Shown: in pieces, positions 1 to 8,249 of the stretch
Layout: each line of letters starts with the position of its first letter
Position numbering within the stretch: position 1 is the stretch's first letter
The notes under the pieces: model-generated
Told to the model about the DNA's origin: nothing
Databases searched by the model: none
What the model saw: the letters and a program-made list of their open reading frames with translations, nothing else
Assembly: GCF_000144625.1 (NCBI RefSeq)
Contig: NC_014376.1
Coordinates: 806,001-870,000 of the forward strand
DNA from: [Clostridium] saccharolyticum WM1
GTDB taxonomy: Bacteria > Bacillota > Clostridia > Lachnospirales > Lachnospiraceae
Length of the DNA: 64,000 bases
Direction of reading: 5' to 3'
Translations under genes and position numbers: made by a program

Positions 1-83
1 AAAGACCGGGACACCTTAAATAAATGACATACATAGAAATTCTATTTCAGAAAATGGGACTGAATTATTAGGAGGGAGCAGGA

Positions 84-530
84 GTGAGCGGAGGATTTAG
101 AAAAAGAAGTGAAGCAACAGAGCAGGAGCATGTAGTTTCATGGTGTTCTCATCGTGAGGGAATGTATCCAGATCTTAAATGGATTCATCATTGCCCGAAT
201 GGCGGAAGCAGGCAGAAAAAAGAAGCGGCACGATTGAAAGCCCAGGGAGTAAAGCCAGGGGTGCCAGATCTTCATTTACCAATTCCCAAGGGAGCATATG
301 CAGGGCTGTACATAGAAATGAAATATGATGACGGAACCGTGGAACCTCCACAAAAGGAATGGATAAGGGCTATGAAGGCAGCAGGACATTTCGCTTGTGT
401 GTGCTATGGATATGATTATGCAGTTAAGGTCATAGAAGAATATGTTTCCCTTCTGCCAGATCAGATAATGAGCTATGAAAACGGAATCATCTTAAAAGAC
501 CGGAAGCGGGGAAAGGAAGTTGTCCTATGA
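84..530 (+). CDS. VRR-NUC domain nuclease
   Basis: A 148-residue protein with the compact VRR-NUC (PD-(D/E)XK) fold. The motif GVKPGVPDL places an aspartate near residue 62, followed by the E-x-K pair in IEMK (78-80) and a downstream Q-x-x-W. Phage VRR-NUC proteins are stand-alone nucleases thought to resolve branched DNA during replication. The start is GTG at 84, 7 bases after a good AGGAGGGA site. It overlaps the parA-like gene by 4 bases (ATGA), so the two are probably translationally coupled. Confidence 0.85.
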   Translation: MSGGFRKRSEATEQEHVVSWCSHREGMYPDLKWIHHCPNGGSRQKKEAARLKAQGVKPGVPDLHLPIPKGAYAGLYIEMKYDDGTVEPPQKEWIRAMKAAGHFACVCYGYDYAVKVIEEYVSLLPDQIMSYENGIILKDRKRGKEVVL

Positions 531-1309
531 GAGTGATAAGCATTATCAACTTAAAAGGCGGAGTGGGTAAAAGCTTTACTGCCGCACAGATGGGATATCT
601 ATTAAGCCAGAAATATAATGCTAGGGTGCTTATGCTGGATAACGATAAACAAGGGAATTTATCAAAGCTTTTCGGGGCCTATGACAGAAACGGACTGTGT
701 CCAGCGGCTCAGTTACTTATGGGCCGGGTAAAAGCCTGGGAAGTGAACAAGGAAACAGGATACCATAATCTTGATATCATCAGTGCAAATATGAATCTCC
801 TTACCGCTACTATGCAGTTGCAGCAGGACGGATCAGAAGGTCAGTGCGGAAGATTTGAAAGTATCAAATATGCGCCAAACCGTGAGGGGTACGCTTACGA
901 TTACGTAATTATAGACAATCCGCCGGACATCGGTCTAAACGTTATTAATGCCCTTGCGATTACTCATGATGTGATTGTACCCATAAAAATTGATCAGTGT
1001 GCATTGGAAGGTATGGATATCATGACCGGGCAGATAGCACAAATGCAAGCAATAAATCCGAAAATCAGTTTTATGGGCGCACTGGTTACGATGTATAAAA
1101 ATAATGTCACCAATGCAGCAGGCTTGGAATGGCTAGGTAAGCACGATGTAAAATTATTTGATACCCGTATTCGGTACAGCGATAAAGCCGCCGAAAGTAC
1201 CATCTTTGAAAAACCAATACAGGAATACAGCCCACGAAGCGGAACCGCCAGGAGTTACAGGCAGTTTGTGCAGGAATACCTCACTAAAGTGAAAGCGGAG
1301 GTGTGGTAA
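527..1309 (+). CDS. ParA/Soj-family ATPase
   Basis: A 260-residue P-loop ATPase of the ParA/MinD superfamily. The deviant Walker A is LKGGVGKS at residues 9-16, and the A' motif VIIDNPPD has the conserved aspartate. The family moves plasmids, phages or chromosomes by ATP-driven patterning on the nucleoid. The ParB-like gene follows at once (1310), giving a complete par pair inside a prophage. This suggests plasmid-like segregation or a replication role. No centromere repeats were seen. Confidence 0.9.
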   Translation: MRVISIINLKGGVGKSFTAAQMGYLLSQKYNARVLMLDNDKQGNLSKLFGAYDRNGLCPAAQLLMGRVKAWEVNKETGYHNLDIISANMNLLTATMQLQQDGSEGQCGRFESIKYAPNREGYAYDYVIIDNPPDIGLNVINALAITHDVIVPIKIDQCALEGMDIMTGQIAQMQAINPKISFMGALVTMYKNNVTNAAGLEWLGKHDVKLFDTRIRYSDKAAESTIFEKPIQEYSPRSGTARSYRQFVQEYLTKVKAEVW

Positions 1310-2368
1310 ATGGGGATATCGGGAGAATTTTCCGTATTTGACATGATAAACAGTGCTACAAGGAGCAAAACTGGAGTAAGCATCAAGGATTATACAGAAA
1401 TTTGGTTAAGTCCTTATGAGATAAAGGAGGCACATCAAAACACACGCCAGGAATACAAGAATATTGATGCCTTGGCAGATGCATTTCTTCTGGTGGGGCA
1501 GGAGCAGCCAACGGTGCTGGCAAGGGTAAACGGGGAATATCGGATCGTAGACGGTCATAGACGAAACCGGGCAAATATCCTTCTGATAGAAAGAGGGTAT
1601 GAGCAGTTTAAAAAGGTTCGGTATTTCTACAAGGATATGACTGAGAACATGTATGAATTATCTTTACTGGCCGGTAATGGATTCACCCAAGACCTAACGC
1701 CGTATGAAAAGACAGAACTGGCAGGAAGATTAAAAAAGGTTCTTGAGAAGATGAGAGACACCGGAGAAATTGAGGTTAAGGGAAAAATTCGGGATATCAT
1801 CGGAAAGTATATAGGGGAAACGTCCGGCCAGATGGCAAGAATAGAAAAAATCAACAACAGCCTAACCGAAGAAGCTAAGGAGCAGTTTCGAGAGGGAAAC
1901 ATGGGAATATCCGCAGCTTATGAAGCTTCTCGACTTCCGGAAGAGGACCAGAAGATAATTGCAGAAAAGGCAGCAGAACAGGGCGGAGTAGAAGGAAAAG
2001 AGATTGCTGCCATAGTAAAGGAACGTAAGGAGGTAGAGAAACAAGCAAAAAAGGCGGAAGAATTTGCAAAGCAAGCAGAAAAGTCATTAAAGGAAACCCG
2101 AAAATCAGAAGTTGGAGCGGCGCAGGCCAGCCTACACGCAGAACGGGCAGCAGAGAATGCAGATCAGAGTGCCGGGGTTATGATTGGAATGAATCCGCCT
2201 ATAGTGTCCGATTCGGACACCGAAAAAAACGGAGAGCCATCACCGGAGGAAATAAAACAGGAAGCAACATTTACCTTACAGCAGCTATTGATCCAGGCAG
2301 AGAAAATCACATACAATGAGTTGCTTGTTTTGCAGGATATCATGATGAATTGTAACAATAGGGGGTAA
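1310..2368 (+). CDS. ParB-like partition protein
   Basis: 352 residues. The N-terminal ParB/Srx domain (about 25-115) carries VDGHRRNRA, the family's G-x-R-R box. A helical HTH-type region follows (about 125-220), then a lysine/glutamate-rich coiled coil (about 215-275). It begins directly after the parA stop. The long charged C-terminal half is typical of phage and plasmid ParB relatives rather than chromosomal Spo0J. It should bind DNA and stimulate the upstream ATPase. Confidence 0.85.
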   Translation: MGISGEFSVFDMINSATRSKTGVSIKDYTEIWLSPYEIKEAHQNTRQEYKNIDALADAFLLVGQEQPTVLARVNGEYRIVDGHRRNRANILLIERGYEQFKKVRYFYKDMTENMYELSLLAGNGFTQDLTPYEKTELAGRLKKVLEKMRDTGEIEVKGKIRDIIGKYIGETSGQMARIEKINNSLTEEAKEQFREGNMGISAAYEASRLPEEDQKIIAEKAAEQGGVEGKEIAAIVKERKEVEKQAKKAEEFAKQAEKSLKETRKSEVGAAQASLHAERAAENADQSAGVMIGMNPPIVSDSDTEKNGEPSPEEIKQEATFTLQQLLIQAEKITYNELLVLQDIMMNCNNRG

Positions 2369-2496
2369 ACATGCCGGGGGAGGCAGCAGGACAACAGAAA
2401 AGGGGGTAATGCATAAGATAGCGCAGTAATCAGCCTATCCATAAAAATTGAATTGATAATATCATAATCATAATCACACAAAGGAGAAGGGGCCGT

Positions 2497-3504
2497 ATGA
2501 AAGAGAAGATTATCAATGAGATTTTGATGCAGATGGAACCGCATATCAGCACCGAAACATTAAGAATACTTGAAACTGTAATCATTAAGGCTTTGTATTA
2601 TGTAGAGGTAGTCAAAAAGGAAACCGAACTATCCACCGAAATGGATGATAATTTATATCTGCTCCAGATGTATGAAATGAACGTTAAAAAGGACGGCTTA
2701 AGTGAAAAGACCGTAAAGGCTTATATGGGGGCAATGCGTAACATGCTATGCGTTACTGACAAAAATATCAGGCATATTACATCAGTGGATATCAAGTACT
2801 ATCTGGACCTATACGCAGGAAAAGGCAACAACGTTAGGACTGTAAATAATGAGCGCCGTTTCCTTTCGGCTGTATTCACTTGGTTCAGAAAACACGGGAT
2901 CATCAATGCAAATCCAGTGGAGGCAGTACCTATCAAAAAGGAACGAAAACCGCCTATTGACTATCTAAAAGGTGTTGAAATTGAAAAGTTAAGGGTAGCC
3001 TGCAAAGAGCCGAGGGATCGGGCGTTAATGGAGTTTCTGTTAAGTACAGGGGCAAGGATCGGAGAGGTACCGCAGATCAGGAGACAGGATATTGACTGGA
3101 ATACGGGCGAAATCCTGATCTATGCGCATAAAACATCTGATTATCGTACCGTATACCTTAATGATGTAGCAATGGTGCATCTGGAAAAATACCTGGATTC
3201 CAGGGAGGATAACAGCGAGGCATTATTTGCAGGAGTGCGAGCACCTTACAATACGGTTCATGAAGATGGATTGAGGCTGATTATAAAGCGGATCGGAGAA
3301 AAGGCCGGGTTAAAACGAAGGGTTTATCCTCATCTATTCAGAAAGACAATGGCAACAACGTTAAGAATGAAGGATTGTGCTATCGAAGATATTCAGCAGA
3401 TCCTTGGACACAAGGACCCGTCTACAACGCTTGGATTCTATGCAGCAGCCAATCAGGTACATCTAAGGCAAGTACATAACCGTTATATGAGCGTTGGGGC
3501 TTAA
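2497..3504 (+). CDS. Tyrosine recombinase (XerC/D-like)
   Basis: 335 residues with a SAM-like core-binding domain (about 50-150) and a catalytic domain holding the full set: R187 (ARIGE), K212 (HKT), H279-x-x-R282, H305 (GHKD) and nucleophile Y315 (GFYA). ATG at 2497 follows AAAGGAGAAGGGG. It sits among early genes rather than at an attachment site. It could be the prophage integrase, a genome-dimer resolvase paired with the ParAB genes, or a cassette recombinase. Context does not decide. Confidence 0.88.
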   Translation: MKEKIINEILMQMEPHISTETLRILETVIIKALYYVEVVKKETELSTEMDDNLYLLQMYEMNVKKDGLSEKTVKAYMGAMRNMLCVTDKNIRHITSVDIKYYLDLYAGKGNNVRTVNNERRFLSAVFTWFRKHGIINANPVEAVPIKKERKPPIDYLKGVEIEKLRVACKEPRDRALMEFLLSTGARIGEVPQIRRQDIDWNTGEILIYAHKTSDYRTVYLNDVAMVHLEKYLDSREDNSEALFAGVRAPYNTVHEDGLRLIIKRIGEKAGLKRRVYPHLFRKTMATTLRMKDCAIEDIQQILGHKDPSTTLGFYAAANQVHLRQVHNRYMSVGA

Positions 3505-3552
3505 TATAAATTCCTGTAAGGGATAGGGCGCAGCTCCCGAAGTAACCACGAA

Positions 3553-3568
3553 AACAAACCGGTTTGTT
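3553..3568. promoter_or_regulatory. 16-bp perfect palindrome, operator-like
   Basis: AACAAACCGGTTTGTT is a perfect dyad in the 184-base gap between the recombinase gene and the next small gene. A second dyad, CAATGT-N6-ACATTG, lies at 3622-3639, and a GAGGGGC/GCCCCTC hairpin at 3641-3661. The set looks like a regulatory region at a transcription-unit boundary. No U-run follows the hairpin, so termination is uncertain. Confidence 0.5.
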
Positions 3569-3688
3569 GTAACTCGTCAACCAGTCTTTTGTAAGCGTAT
3601 AAGCATAACGGAAAAAGGAATCAATGTGTCACGACATTGTGAGGGGCAATAAAAGCCCCTCTTCCACCAAAAGAAAGAAGGAAACTTC

Positions 3689-3841
3689 ATGTGGTTTATA
3701 TGGATTTTAATATTTATGGCCTTGTGTATCATTGGAATAGTAATTATTTTAATAGGCCATACGATCTGGCTTGTAACAAAAAGAAATGAAAAAATATTTG
3801 AAATGGAAAATAAAAAAATGGAGGAAGAAGAAAATGAATAA
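3689..3841 (+). CDS. Small single-TM protein ahead of SPFH gene
   Basis: A 50-residue protein. Residues 2-29 form one hydrophobic segment (WFIWILIFMALCIIGIVIIL) and the tail is strongly charged (KKMEEEENE). The start ATG at 3689 follows an AGAAGGAAA site. Its last codons overlap the start of the SPFH gene, so the two are probably coupled and may work together at the membrane. No family recognised. Confidence 0.6.
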   Translation: MWFIWILIFMALCIIGIVIILIGHTIWLVTKRNEKIFEMENKKMEEEENE

Positions 3842-4796
3842 GGGAATTTTTGTAGGGTTGGTTATTGCAGCGGCAGTAATAGGAGCAACATATACGGTAA
3901 TGTCGATTGAAAAGGTAGGCCAGGGTGAAGTAGGTGTCGTATGGACAGCAAAAGAAGGTGTACATGAAAATACATTATCTCCAGGCTGGCATTTTGTAGG
4001 GCCGCTGGCAAAGGTAAAAAATTATCCGGTATCACAGCAACAGATCATATTCAGCAATAACCCGGAGGATTACAGTAAGAAGGAGCATCCAGATTGGCAT
4101 ATTGATGCCCCGGCCAACGGCGGAATGGTTAAGTTGAATATGACGGTAAATTATAACTTCCTCAATGACAGGGTGGTAAATTTATACACCAGATTCAATG
4201 GTATGGACGGAAGCTCCATAGTAGAGGGAATGGTACAAAATTCCATCATTGCTTATGTAAAAGAGGTTACTCCACAATTCTCAGTCATGGATATCTATTC
4301 CAGTAAAAGGGCGGAAGTATCCACTGCAATCACTGATTACCTCAATGAAAAACTGCGTGATGAATACGGAATTAACATATCAAGCGCACTGATCATAGAT
4401 GTACAGCTTGACGATGCACTTTATTCTAAGATTCAGGAAAAAGAAAGAGCGAAACAGGACGCAGAAAAAGCGGAGTTAGACAAAAAGACAGCTATTGCAG
4501 TTGCGGAAAAAGAACAGGAGATTGCACGTAGAGAAGCCGAGAAAAATAAAGAGGTGGCATTGATCCAGGCAGAGCAGGAGAAGCAGAAAGCAGAAATAGA
4601 AGCTGATCAGAGGAAGATTCAGGCAGAAGGTGAAGCGAATGCAACCAAGATCAAGGCAGAGGCAGAAGCAGAGGCAAACCAAAAGATTGCGGCCTCTCTC
4701 ACCCCTGAATTGTTGGAAAAGGCGAAATATGAGCGGTGGAACGGACAACTTCCTACGATTCAGGGGAATACAACACCTATTGTAGATTTGAAATAA
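3834..4796 (+). CDS. Phage-encoded SPFH/Band 7 (prohibitin-like) membrane protein
   Basis: 320 residues from the ATG at 3834, which has a GGAGGAAG site; an in-frame ATG at 3786 lacks one. An N-terminal signal anchor (about 5-24) precedes a Band 7 domain (about 25-200) with the typical GEVGVVW and SPGWHF segments. A long Glu/Lys/Ala coiled coil (about 205-300) follows. SPFH proteins form ring or cage assemblies on membranes, and HflK/C regulate FtsH. A phage copy could modulate FtsH or the lysis/lysogeny choice, but that is inference. The host's own SPFH pair is at 42.2-44.0 kb and is clearly a different branch. Confidence 0.85.
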   Translation: MNKGIFVGLVIAAAVIGATYTVMSIEKVGQGEVGVVWTAKEGVHENTLSPGWHFVGPLAKVKNYPVSQQQIIFSNNPEDYSKKEHPDWHIDAPANGGMVKLNMTVNYNFLNDRVVNLYTRFNGMDGSSIVEGMVQNSIIAYVKEVTPQFSVMDIYSSKRAEVSTAITDYLNEKLRDEYGINISSALIIDVQLDDALYSKIQEKERAKQDAEKAELDKKTAIAVAEKEQEIARREAEKNKEVALIQAEQEKQKAEIEADQRKIQAEGEANATKIKAEAEAEANQKIAASLTPELLEKAKYERWNGQLPTIQGNTTPIVDLK

Positions 4797-4807
4797 TATT
4801 TTACATA

Positions 4808-4847
4808 GTGCAGAAGGTAACGGCAATTTCAACTTTACCTTCTGCAC
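4808..4847 (+). promoter_or_regulatory. Strong intergenic hairpin
   Basis: Arms GTGCAGAAGGTAA (4808-4820) and TTACCTTCTGCAC (4835-4847) form a perfect 13-bp stem with a 14-base loop. It lies 11 bases after the SPFH stop. No U-tract follows, so it may be a 3' stabiliser or processing site rather than an intrinsic terminator. Confidence 0.5.
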
Positions 4848-4933
4848 AAAGAAGCGGCAGCAGGATATTTGTGCAGCGTTAATCAATAAAGCACCTGTTT
4901 AATGGAGCTGCCGGGGCAGCAGAAAGGGGAACT

Positions 4934-5677
4934 ATGAAAGAAGAATGCAAATATTGCAGCGGTTGGAACGATGAAAAAGCAGAATGCAGAGGAATTGGAA
5001 TGTACTGCGCTACTCATGAACAGATCGAAGAAGAAAAATCACAGGCAAGAATTGAGCTACTGAATACCATGTTTGTTGAAGATTGGGACATTGGAGAAGA
5101 TGAGATTCTTTATATCATGGTTGCGGATTCTTCCCAGAATAGAGAGGTCATTTCAGAATTAGGGGCCAGTGAAGAAGAAATAGAGAACATGAAAGTAGAG
5201 CCGTATAAATGGCTTGATATTTCAAAGTTTGCGTTTGAGTATACCGATGCTGAATGGTGGGAAATTGATGTGGGATTCGGAAAAGGTGACTGGAAAACTC
5301 AGGGCAGCAGAAAACCGATAGCAACGATCAGAGAAGTGATACTTAAAACCGCAGGAATGTATGATGGTCATGATCCGAAAGAAACGGATTATAAATTGTG
5401 GAAATCCATTGCGGAGTATATGGACGGAGAAGCCGCCCTTGTTGTTGACCACTATGAGAAAAAAGGAACTTATACATATATTGATCTGAAAGATGAAGAG
5501 AAAAGTAAAGAACTTGCTTATATGATGGAGCAGGACAGCATGATGGGCTGTTATATTGATGACCGGGCCGGGTTTGATAAAGCCTGGGACAATGATGAGT
5601 ATGAGCCGGGCGCAAGTATAGTTATACCCGCTGAAAATGTGATTCTGCCAGGGCAGCAGGAAGGAGATAAGCAATGA
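4934..5677 (+). CDS. Hypothetical phage protein with N-terminal Cys cluster
   Basis: 247 residues, acidic. Residues 5-27 hold C-x2-C...C...C spacing (CKYCSGW, AECRG, MYCATHE) that could bind metal. The rest has no recognised motif. It overlaps the next gene by 4 bases (ATGA at 5674), and that neighbour is also cysteine-rich, so the two may form a functional pair. The start follows AAAGGGGA just after a GCTGCC/GGCAGC mini-hairpin at 4907-4920. Confidence 0.6.
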   Translation: MKEECKYCSGWNDEKAECRGIGMYCATHEQIEEEKSQARIELLNTMFVEDWDIGEDEILYIMVADSSQNREVISELGASEEEIENMKVEPYKWLDISKFAFEYTDAEWWEIDVGFGKGDWKTQGSRKPIATIREVILKTAGMYDGHDPKETDYKLWKSIAEYMDGEAALVVDHYEKKGTYTYIDLKDEEKSKELAYMMEQDSMMGCYIDDRAGFDKAWDNDEYEPGASIVIPAENVILPGQQEGDKQ

Positions 5678-5949
5678 GTTGTAAGTGTGCCAAGGCAACG
5701 GATGAATATCATGGCTGGGAGTGCAGTATCACAGAGGGAGCATGTATGTTTTTATATCCTGACAGTAAACAATGCGCTGAAATGTACGGGGAAGGACCTG
5801 ATGCGCATGGTGATGAAACGTGTGCAACCTGTGAATATTGGTTAGAAAAATACCAGAAATGTGAGAATCCAGAACAGCCGCAAAGTGAAGCTGTTGATTA
5901 TATGTCTCCACCTAACAAGACATGTGATCTATGGGAATCGAACCGATAA
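5674..5949 (+). CDS. Small cysteine-rich phage protein
   Basis: 91 residues with about 10 cysteines, including CKC near the N-terminus and C-x2-C in ETCATCEYW. The spacing suggests zinc binding. It is translationally coupled to the upstream gene through ATGA. No family recognised. Confidence 0.6.
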   Translation: MSCKCAKATDEYHGWECSITEGACMFLYPDSKQCAEMYGEGPDAHGDETCATCEYWLEKYQKCENPEQPQSEAVDYMSPPNKTCDLWESNR

Positions 5950-5989
5950 TATAGGCTGCCAGGGCAGCAGGAGGAAGGAGACACTTAAA

Positions 5990-6166
5990 ATGGAAACCAG
6001 TCTTATTAAAAAGAACGGAGAAATTTGGACCAGATTTAAAGTGAAAACAAAAGAGGTCCCCATATATGCCAGCATTCTAAGAAAATATGTGGACATTACA
6101 AAGCCATCTAAACAGAGCAGCGTAAATACATACTTTGAGGTAAAAGGCGATTTGCTTAACAAGTAA
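5990..6166 (+). CDS. Small hypothetical phage protein
   Basis: 58 basic residues starting at METSLIKK. The ATG at 5990 sits after GGAGGAAGGAG and the third copy of a CTGCC/GGCAG mini-hairpin (5955-5968). Composition suggests a small beta-rich cytoplasmic protein. Function unknown. Confidence 0.55.
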   Translation: METSLIKKNGEIWTRFKVKTKEVPIYASILRKYVDITKPSKQSSVNTYFEVKGDLLNK

Positions 6167-6201
6167 ACGCGCGTTTAACGGAGAAAGGACAGTGATTATA
6201 A

Positions 6202-6339
6202 ATGAATGTTGATTTAAGCAGATTCAAGGTTGTATATGGGGAAAAGGTTCTTCATGCCATATCGTTACAGGGAGTAGAATTTGATGGAGATTGGGAGAAA
6301 CATCAAGCCAACCAGATAAATAAACCAAAGTTTAACTGA
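6202..6339 (+). CDS. Small hypothetical phage protein
   Basis: 45 codons beginning MNVDLSRFK, after a GAGAAAGGA site 10 bases upstream. It fits between its neighbours with no overlap. No recognised motif. Confidence 0.45.
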   Translation: MNVDLSRFKVVYGEKVLHAISLQGVEFDGDWEKHQANQINKPKFN

Positions 6340-6396
6340 ATAAGAAAGGAGGCGGAGCTTCTGCGCAGAGAAGACACGTGTCGGCTCCTTTTCAAG

Positions 6397-6867
6397 ATGG
6401 ATTTAGAAAAGCAAGCATTAGATATATTACAAACCTTTGCCAATGATGAGCCTTATCAGCTTGGGTATAGCGGCGGAAAAGATTCTGACGTGATATTACA
6501 CTTGGCAAGGAAAAGCGGAGTGAAATTCATTGCCGTACACAATCATACAACGGTTGATGCGCCTGAAACCGTTCGCTATATAAGAAGAAAAAAAGATATT
6601 GTTATAGAGTATCCCAAATATTCTATGTGGCAGTTGATTGTGAGACATAAAGCACCTCCTACAAGGCGATTCCGTTATTGTTGCATGGATCTGAAAGAGT
6701 ATAGCGGAAAAGGAAAAAAGTTGATTACCGGAGTAAGGAAAGCAGAAAGCAGAAACAGGAAAGAAAATCAGGGGATTATAACCTTTGCAAAACCAAATAA
6801 AGTAATCCGTGAAAAGGTAGATGATGTAAATTTTCACAAAACAAACAAGGGGGGGTGGTTGTACTAA
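6397..6867 (+). CDS. PAPS-reductase-like phage protein, N-terminal part (frameshifted)
   Basis: 156 residues containing the PP-loop YSGGKDS near residues 24-30, as in the PAPS reductase / DndC-like ATP-pyrophosphatase superfamily that activates a substrate by adenylation. It ends abruptly (GGWLY) right after a run of seven G at 6849-6855. The family sequence continues in the -1 frame at 6855. With eight G the two parts would be one protein of about 300 residues. The best SD (AAAGGAGG, 6346-6353) is too far from the ATG at 6397; an in-frame CTG at 6361 has proper spacing, so the true start is unsettled. Confidence 0.75.
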   Translation: MDLEKQALDILQTFANDEPYQLGYSGGKDSDVILHLARKSGVKFIAVHNHTTVDAPETVRYIRRKKDIVIEYPKYSMWQLIVRHKAPPTRRFRYCCMDLKEYSGKGKKLITGVRKAESRNRKENQGIITFAKPNKVIREKVDDVNFHKTNKGGWLY

Positions 6868-7301
6868 ATTACGAAAATGCAGAATCTCACAGGTTGGTTG
6901 AAAGCTGTTACAGAACATCAAAGACGCTTGTCAATCCGATTCTGGAATGGGACGATGAATATTTGTGGTGGTACATACGCCATCAAGGGATAGAGATAAA
7001 CCCTCAATACAATAACGGGTGTCCTGGTGGTTGCAACCGGATCGGGTGCATTGGTTGCCCAATGGGAGGAAAAAACCGATATAAAGAATTTGCTCAATAC
7101 CCGAAGTACAAAGAGGCATATATCAGGGCATTTGACAAGATGCTTAAATACAGGGAAGAGTGCGGCAACAAAGATGTAATAGGCTGGAAGAATGCACAAG
7201 GAGTCTTTGATTGGTGGATGGAAGATTCCAATATGGACGGTCAGTTTAGTATGGATTTTGATGGGCCTGATCTGACCGGATTCAAAGAGAAAGGTAACTA
7301 A
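6855..7301 (+). CDS. PAPS-reductase-like phage protein, C-terminal part (-1 frame)
   Basis: 148 codons continuing the upstream protein after the G-run. It holds the cysteine-rich segment ending in GCIGCPMGG, typical of phage PAPS-reductase-like proteins where cysteines bind a metal or Fe-S cluster. There is no convincing independent ribosome site; the apparent GTG start at 6855 is the last G of the run plus TG. The unit is a mutation, a sequencing error, a phase-variable gene or a programmed frameshift. Confidence 0.75.
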   Translation: MVVLNYENAESHRLVESCYRTSKTLVNPILEWDDEYLWWYIRHQGIEINPQYNNGCPGGCNRIGCIGCPMGGKNRYKEFAQYPKYKEAYIRAFDKMLKYREECGNKDVIGWKNAQGVFDWWMEDSNMDGQFSMDFDGPDLTGFKEKGN

Positions 7302-7452
7302 AATTAGTATTGTAAAGACTGTAGGGTTGCCAGAAAGAAACAGTATCTTAAGAAATTGGCAGTACTTGATAGATGAAATTCCCTTAAAAGGAGTAGCCGG
7401 TAAGATCAGAGTATCCTGCCGGCTGCATAGAAAAGTTGTGAAAGGAGAGCAG

Positions 7453-7728
7453 ATGTCAGAACAGAATGAAATGTTAAAGATTATCACTCCAATGATGGAG
7501 CATGTATGTGATCACCTGTGCCGGTTCCCTGGGGAGATCAGTGATCAGGAAGAATTGGACAAGATCTGTGGAGGTTGCGAGATGGAGGGTCATGTCTGCA
7601 ATATCCTGAATACATATAACCGGGTTAACAGTTCCGGGATAGAGATATTACAAGGACAGGCTGAGCATGAAAACATGGTGGCTGACTGGAAGTGGCATTT
7701 AGCAGAACGGTTTAGCAGGATAGTTTAA
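7453..7728 (+). CDS. Hypothetical phage protein with Cys cluster
   Basis: 91 residues from ATG 7453, which has GAAAGGAGAGC upstream; the frame is open further 5' (TTG 7327) without a clear SD. It contains CDHLCRFP and ICGGCEMEGHVC, a spacing common in small phage zinc-binding proteins. Function unknown. Confidence 0.55.
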   Translation: MSEQNEMLKIITPMMEHVCDHLCRFPGEISDQEELDKICGGCEMEGHVCNILNTYNRVNSSGIEILQGQAEHENMVADWKWHLAERFSRIV

Positions 7729-7738
7729 GGAGGCATGT

Positions 7739-7951
7739 ATGAAAATCATTAAGCAAGACGGCAATGTTGTTATGGGCCACAGTATTGAGATGAAGGGGTG
7801 TACCATCTTCTGTACTCCTGATGATAAAACAGATGGAAGAATAGAGTGCGGTAAGTATCAAGATATGCTGCGGACAACAGAGGTATTTTCGGAAATGACC
7901 TTCGCAGGCTGGAACTTTAAAAATCCAGAATATGCTATGCCGCAAAATTAG
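7739..7951 (+). CDS. Small hypothetical phage protein
   Basis: 70 residues with no recognised domain. ATG 7739 follows AAGGAGGC. It ends PQN-stop at the start of a 30-base intergenic module that recurs after the next gene. Confidence 0.5.
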   Translation: MKIIKQDGNVVMGHSIEMKGCTIFCTPDDKTDGRIECGKYQDMLRTTEVFSEMTFAGWNFKNPEYAMPQN

Positions 7952-7980
7952 GATTTCCCGGAGTACCGGGAGAAAGGATT
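7951..7980 (+). repeat. Intergenic hairpin/SD module, copy 1
   Basis: CCCGG-AGTA-CCGGG (7957-7970) directly precedes the SD-like GAGAAAGGA. A near copy, with three changes in about 30 bases, lies at 8217-8246 in the same position relative to stop and start. Confidence 0.5.
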
Positions 7981-7995
7981 AATTTGGAGAAAAAA

Positions 7996-8217
7996 ATGAG
8001 AAAATTTGAAGTTTCGCAACGGGTAGCATTTGGTACTTTGGCAGTAACTTGGTCAGACGGTTCCGTTTCCCAATATAATGCGGTTGATATGGGGGTGGCA
8101 TGGTTTCGTATGAGCAATGATGCATTTTATGATCTATATGGATTCAATTTTAATCCCCACAGATGGACGGGACTCTATGAGCGATGTAGACGGATTGTTT
8201 ATCCGCAAGAAAATTAG
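7996..8217 (+). CDS. Small hypothetical phage protein
   Basis: 73 residues (MRKFEVSQRV...) from ATG 7996, chosen over TTG 7984 because GGAG lies just upstream. Aromatic-rich (VAWFRMSNDAFYDLYGFNF). No family recognised. It ends PQEN-stop, echoing the PQN end of the preceding gene, and is followed by the second copy of the shared intergenic module. Confidence 0.5.
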   Translation: MRKFEVSQRVAFGTLAVTWSDGSVSQYNAVDMGVAWFRMSNDAFYDLYGFNFNPHRWTGLYERCRRIVYPQEN

Positions 8218-8246
8218 GATTTTCCGGAGCACCAGGAGAAAGGAGA
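8217..8246 (+). repeat. Intergenic hairpin/SD module, copy 2
   Basis: Near copy of the 7951-7980 module. It provides the ribosome site (GAGAAAGGAG) of the HNH gene that follows. Confidence 0.45.
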
Positions 8247-8249
8247 ATC

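Noticed and set aside
3786..3833. Upstream start of the SPFH gene adding 16 Lys-rich residues
   Set aside because: No ribosome site there, while ATG 3834 has GGAGGAAG; the extra residues overlap the coding end of the small TM gene.
4808..4847. Riboswitch
   Set aside because: A single long stem with a small loop and no conserved aptamer-like core; located after a stop codon.
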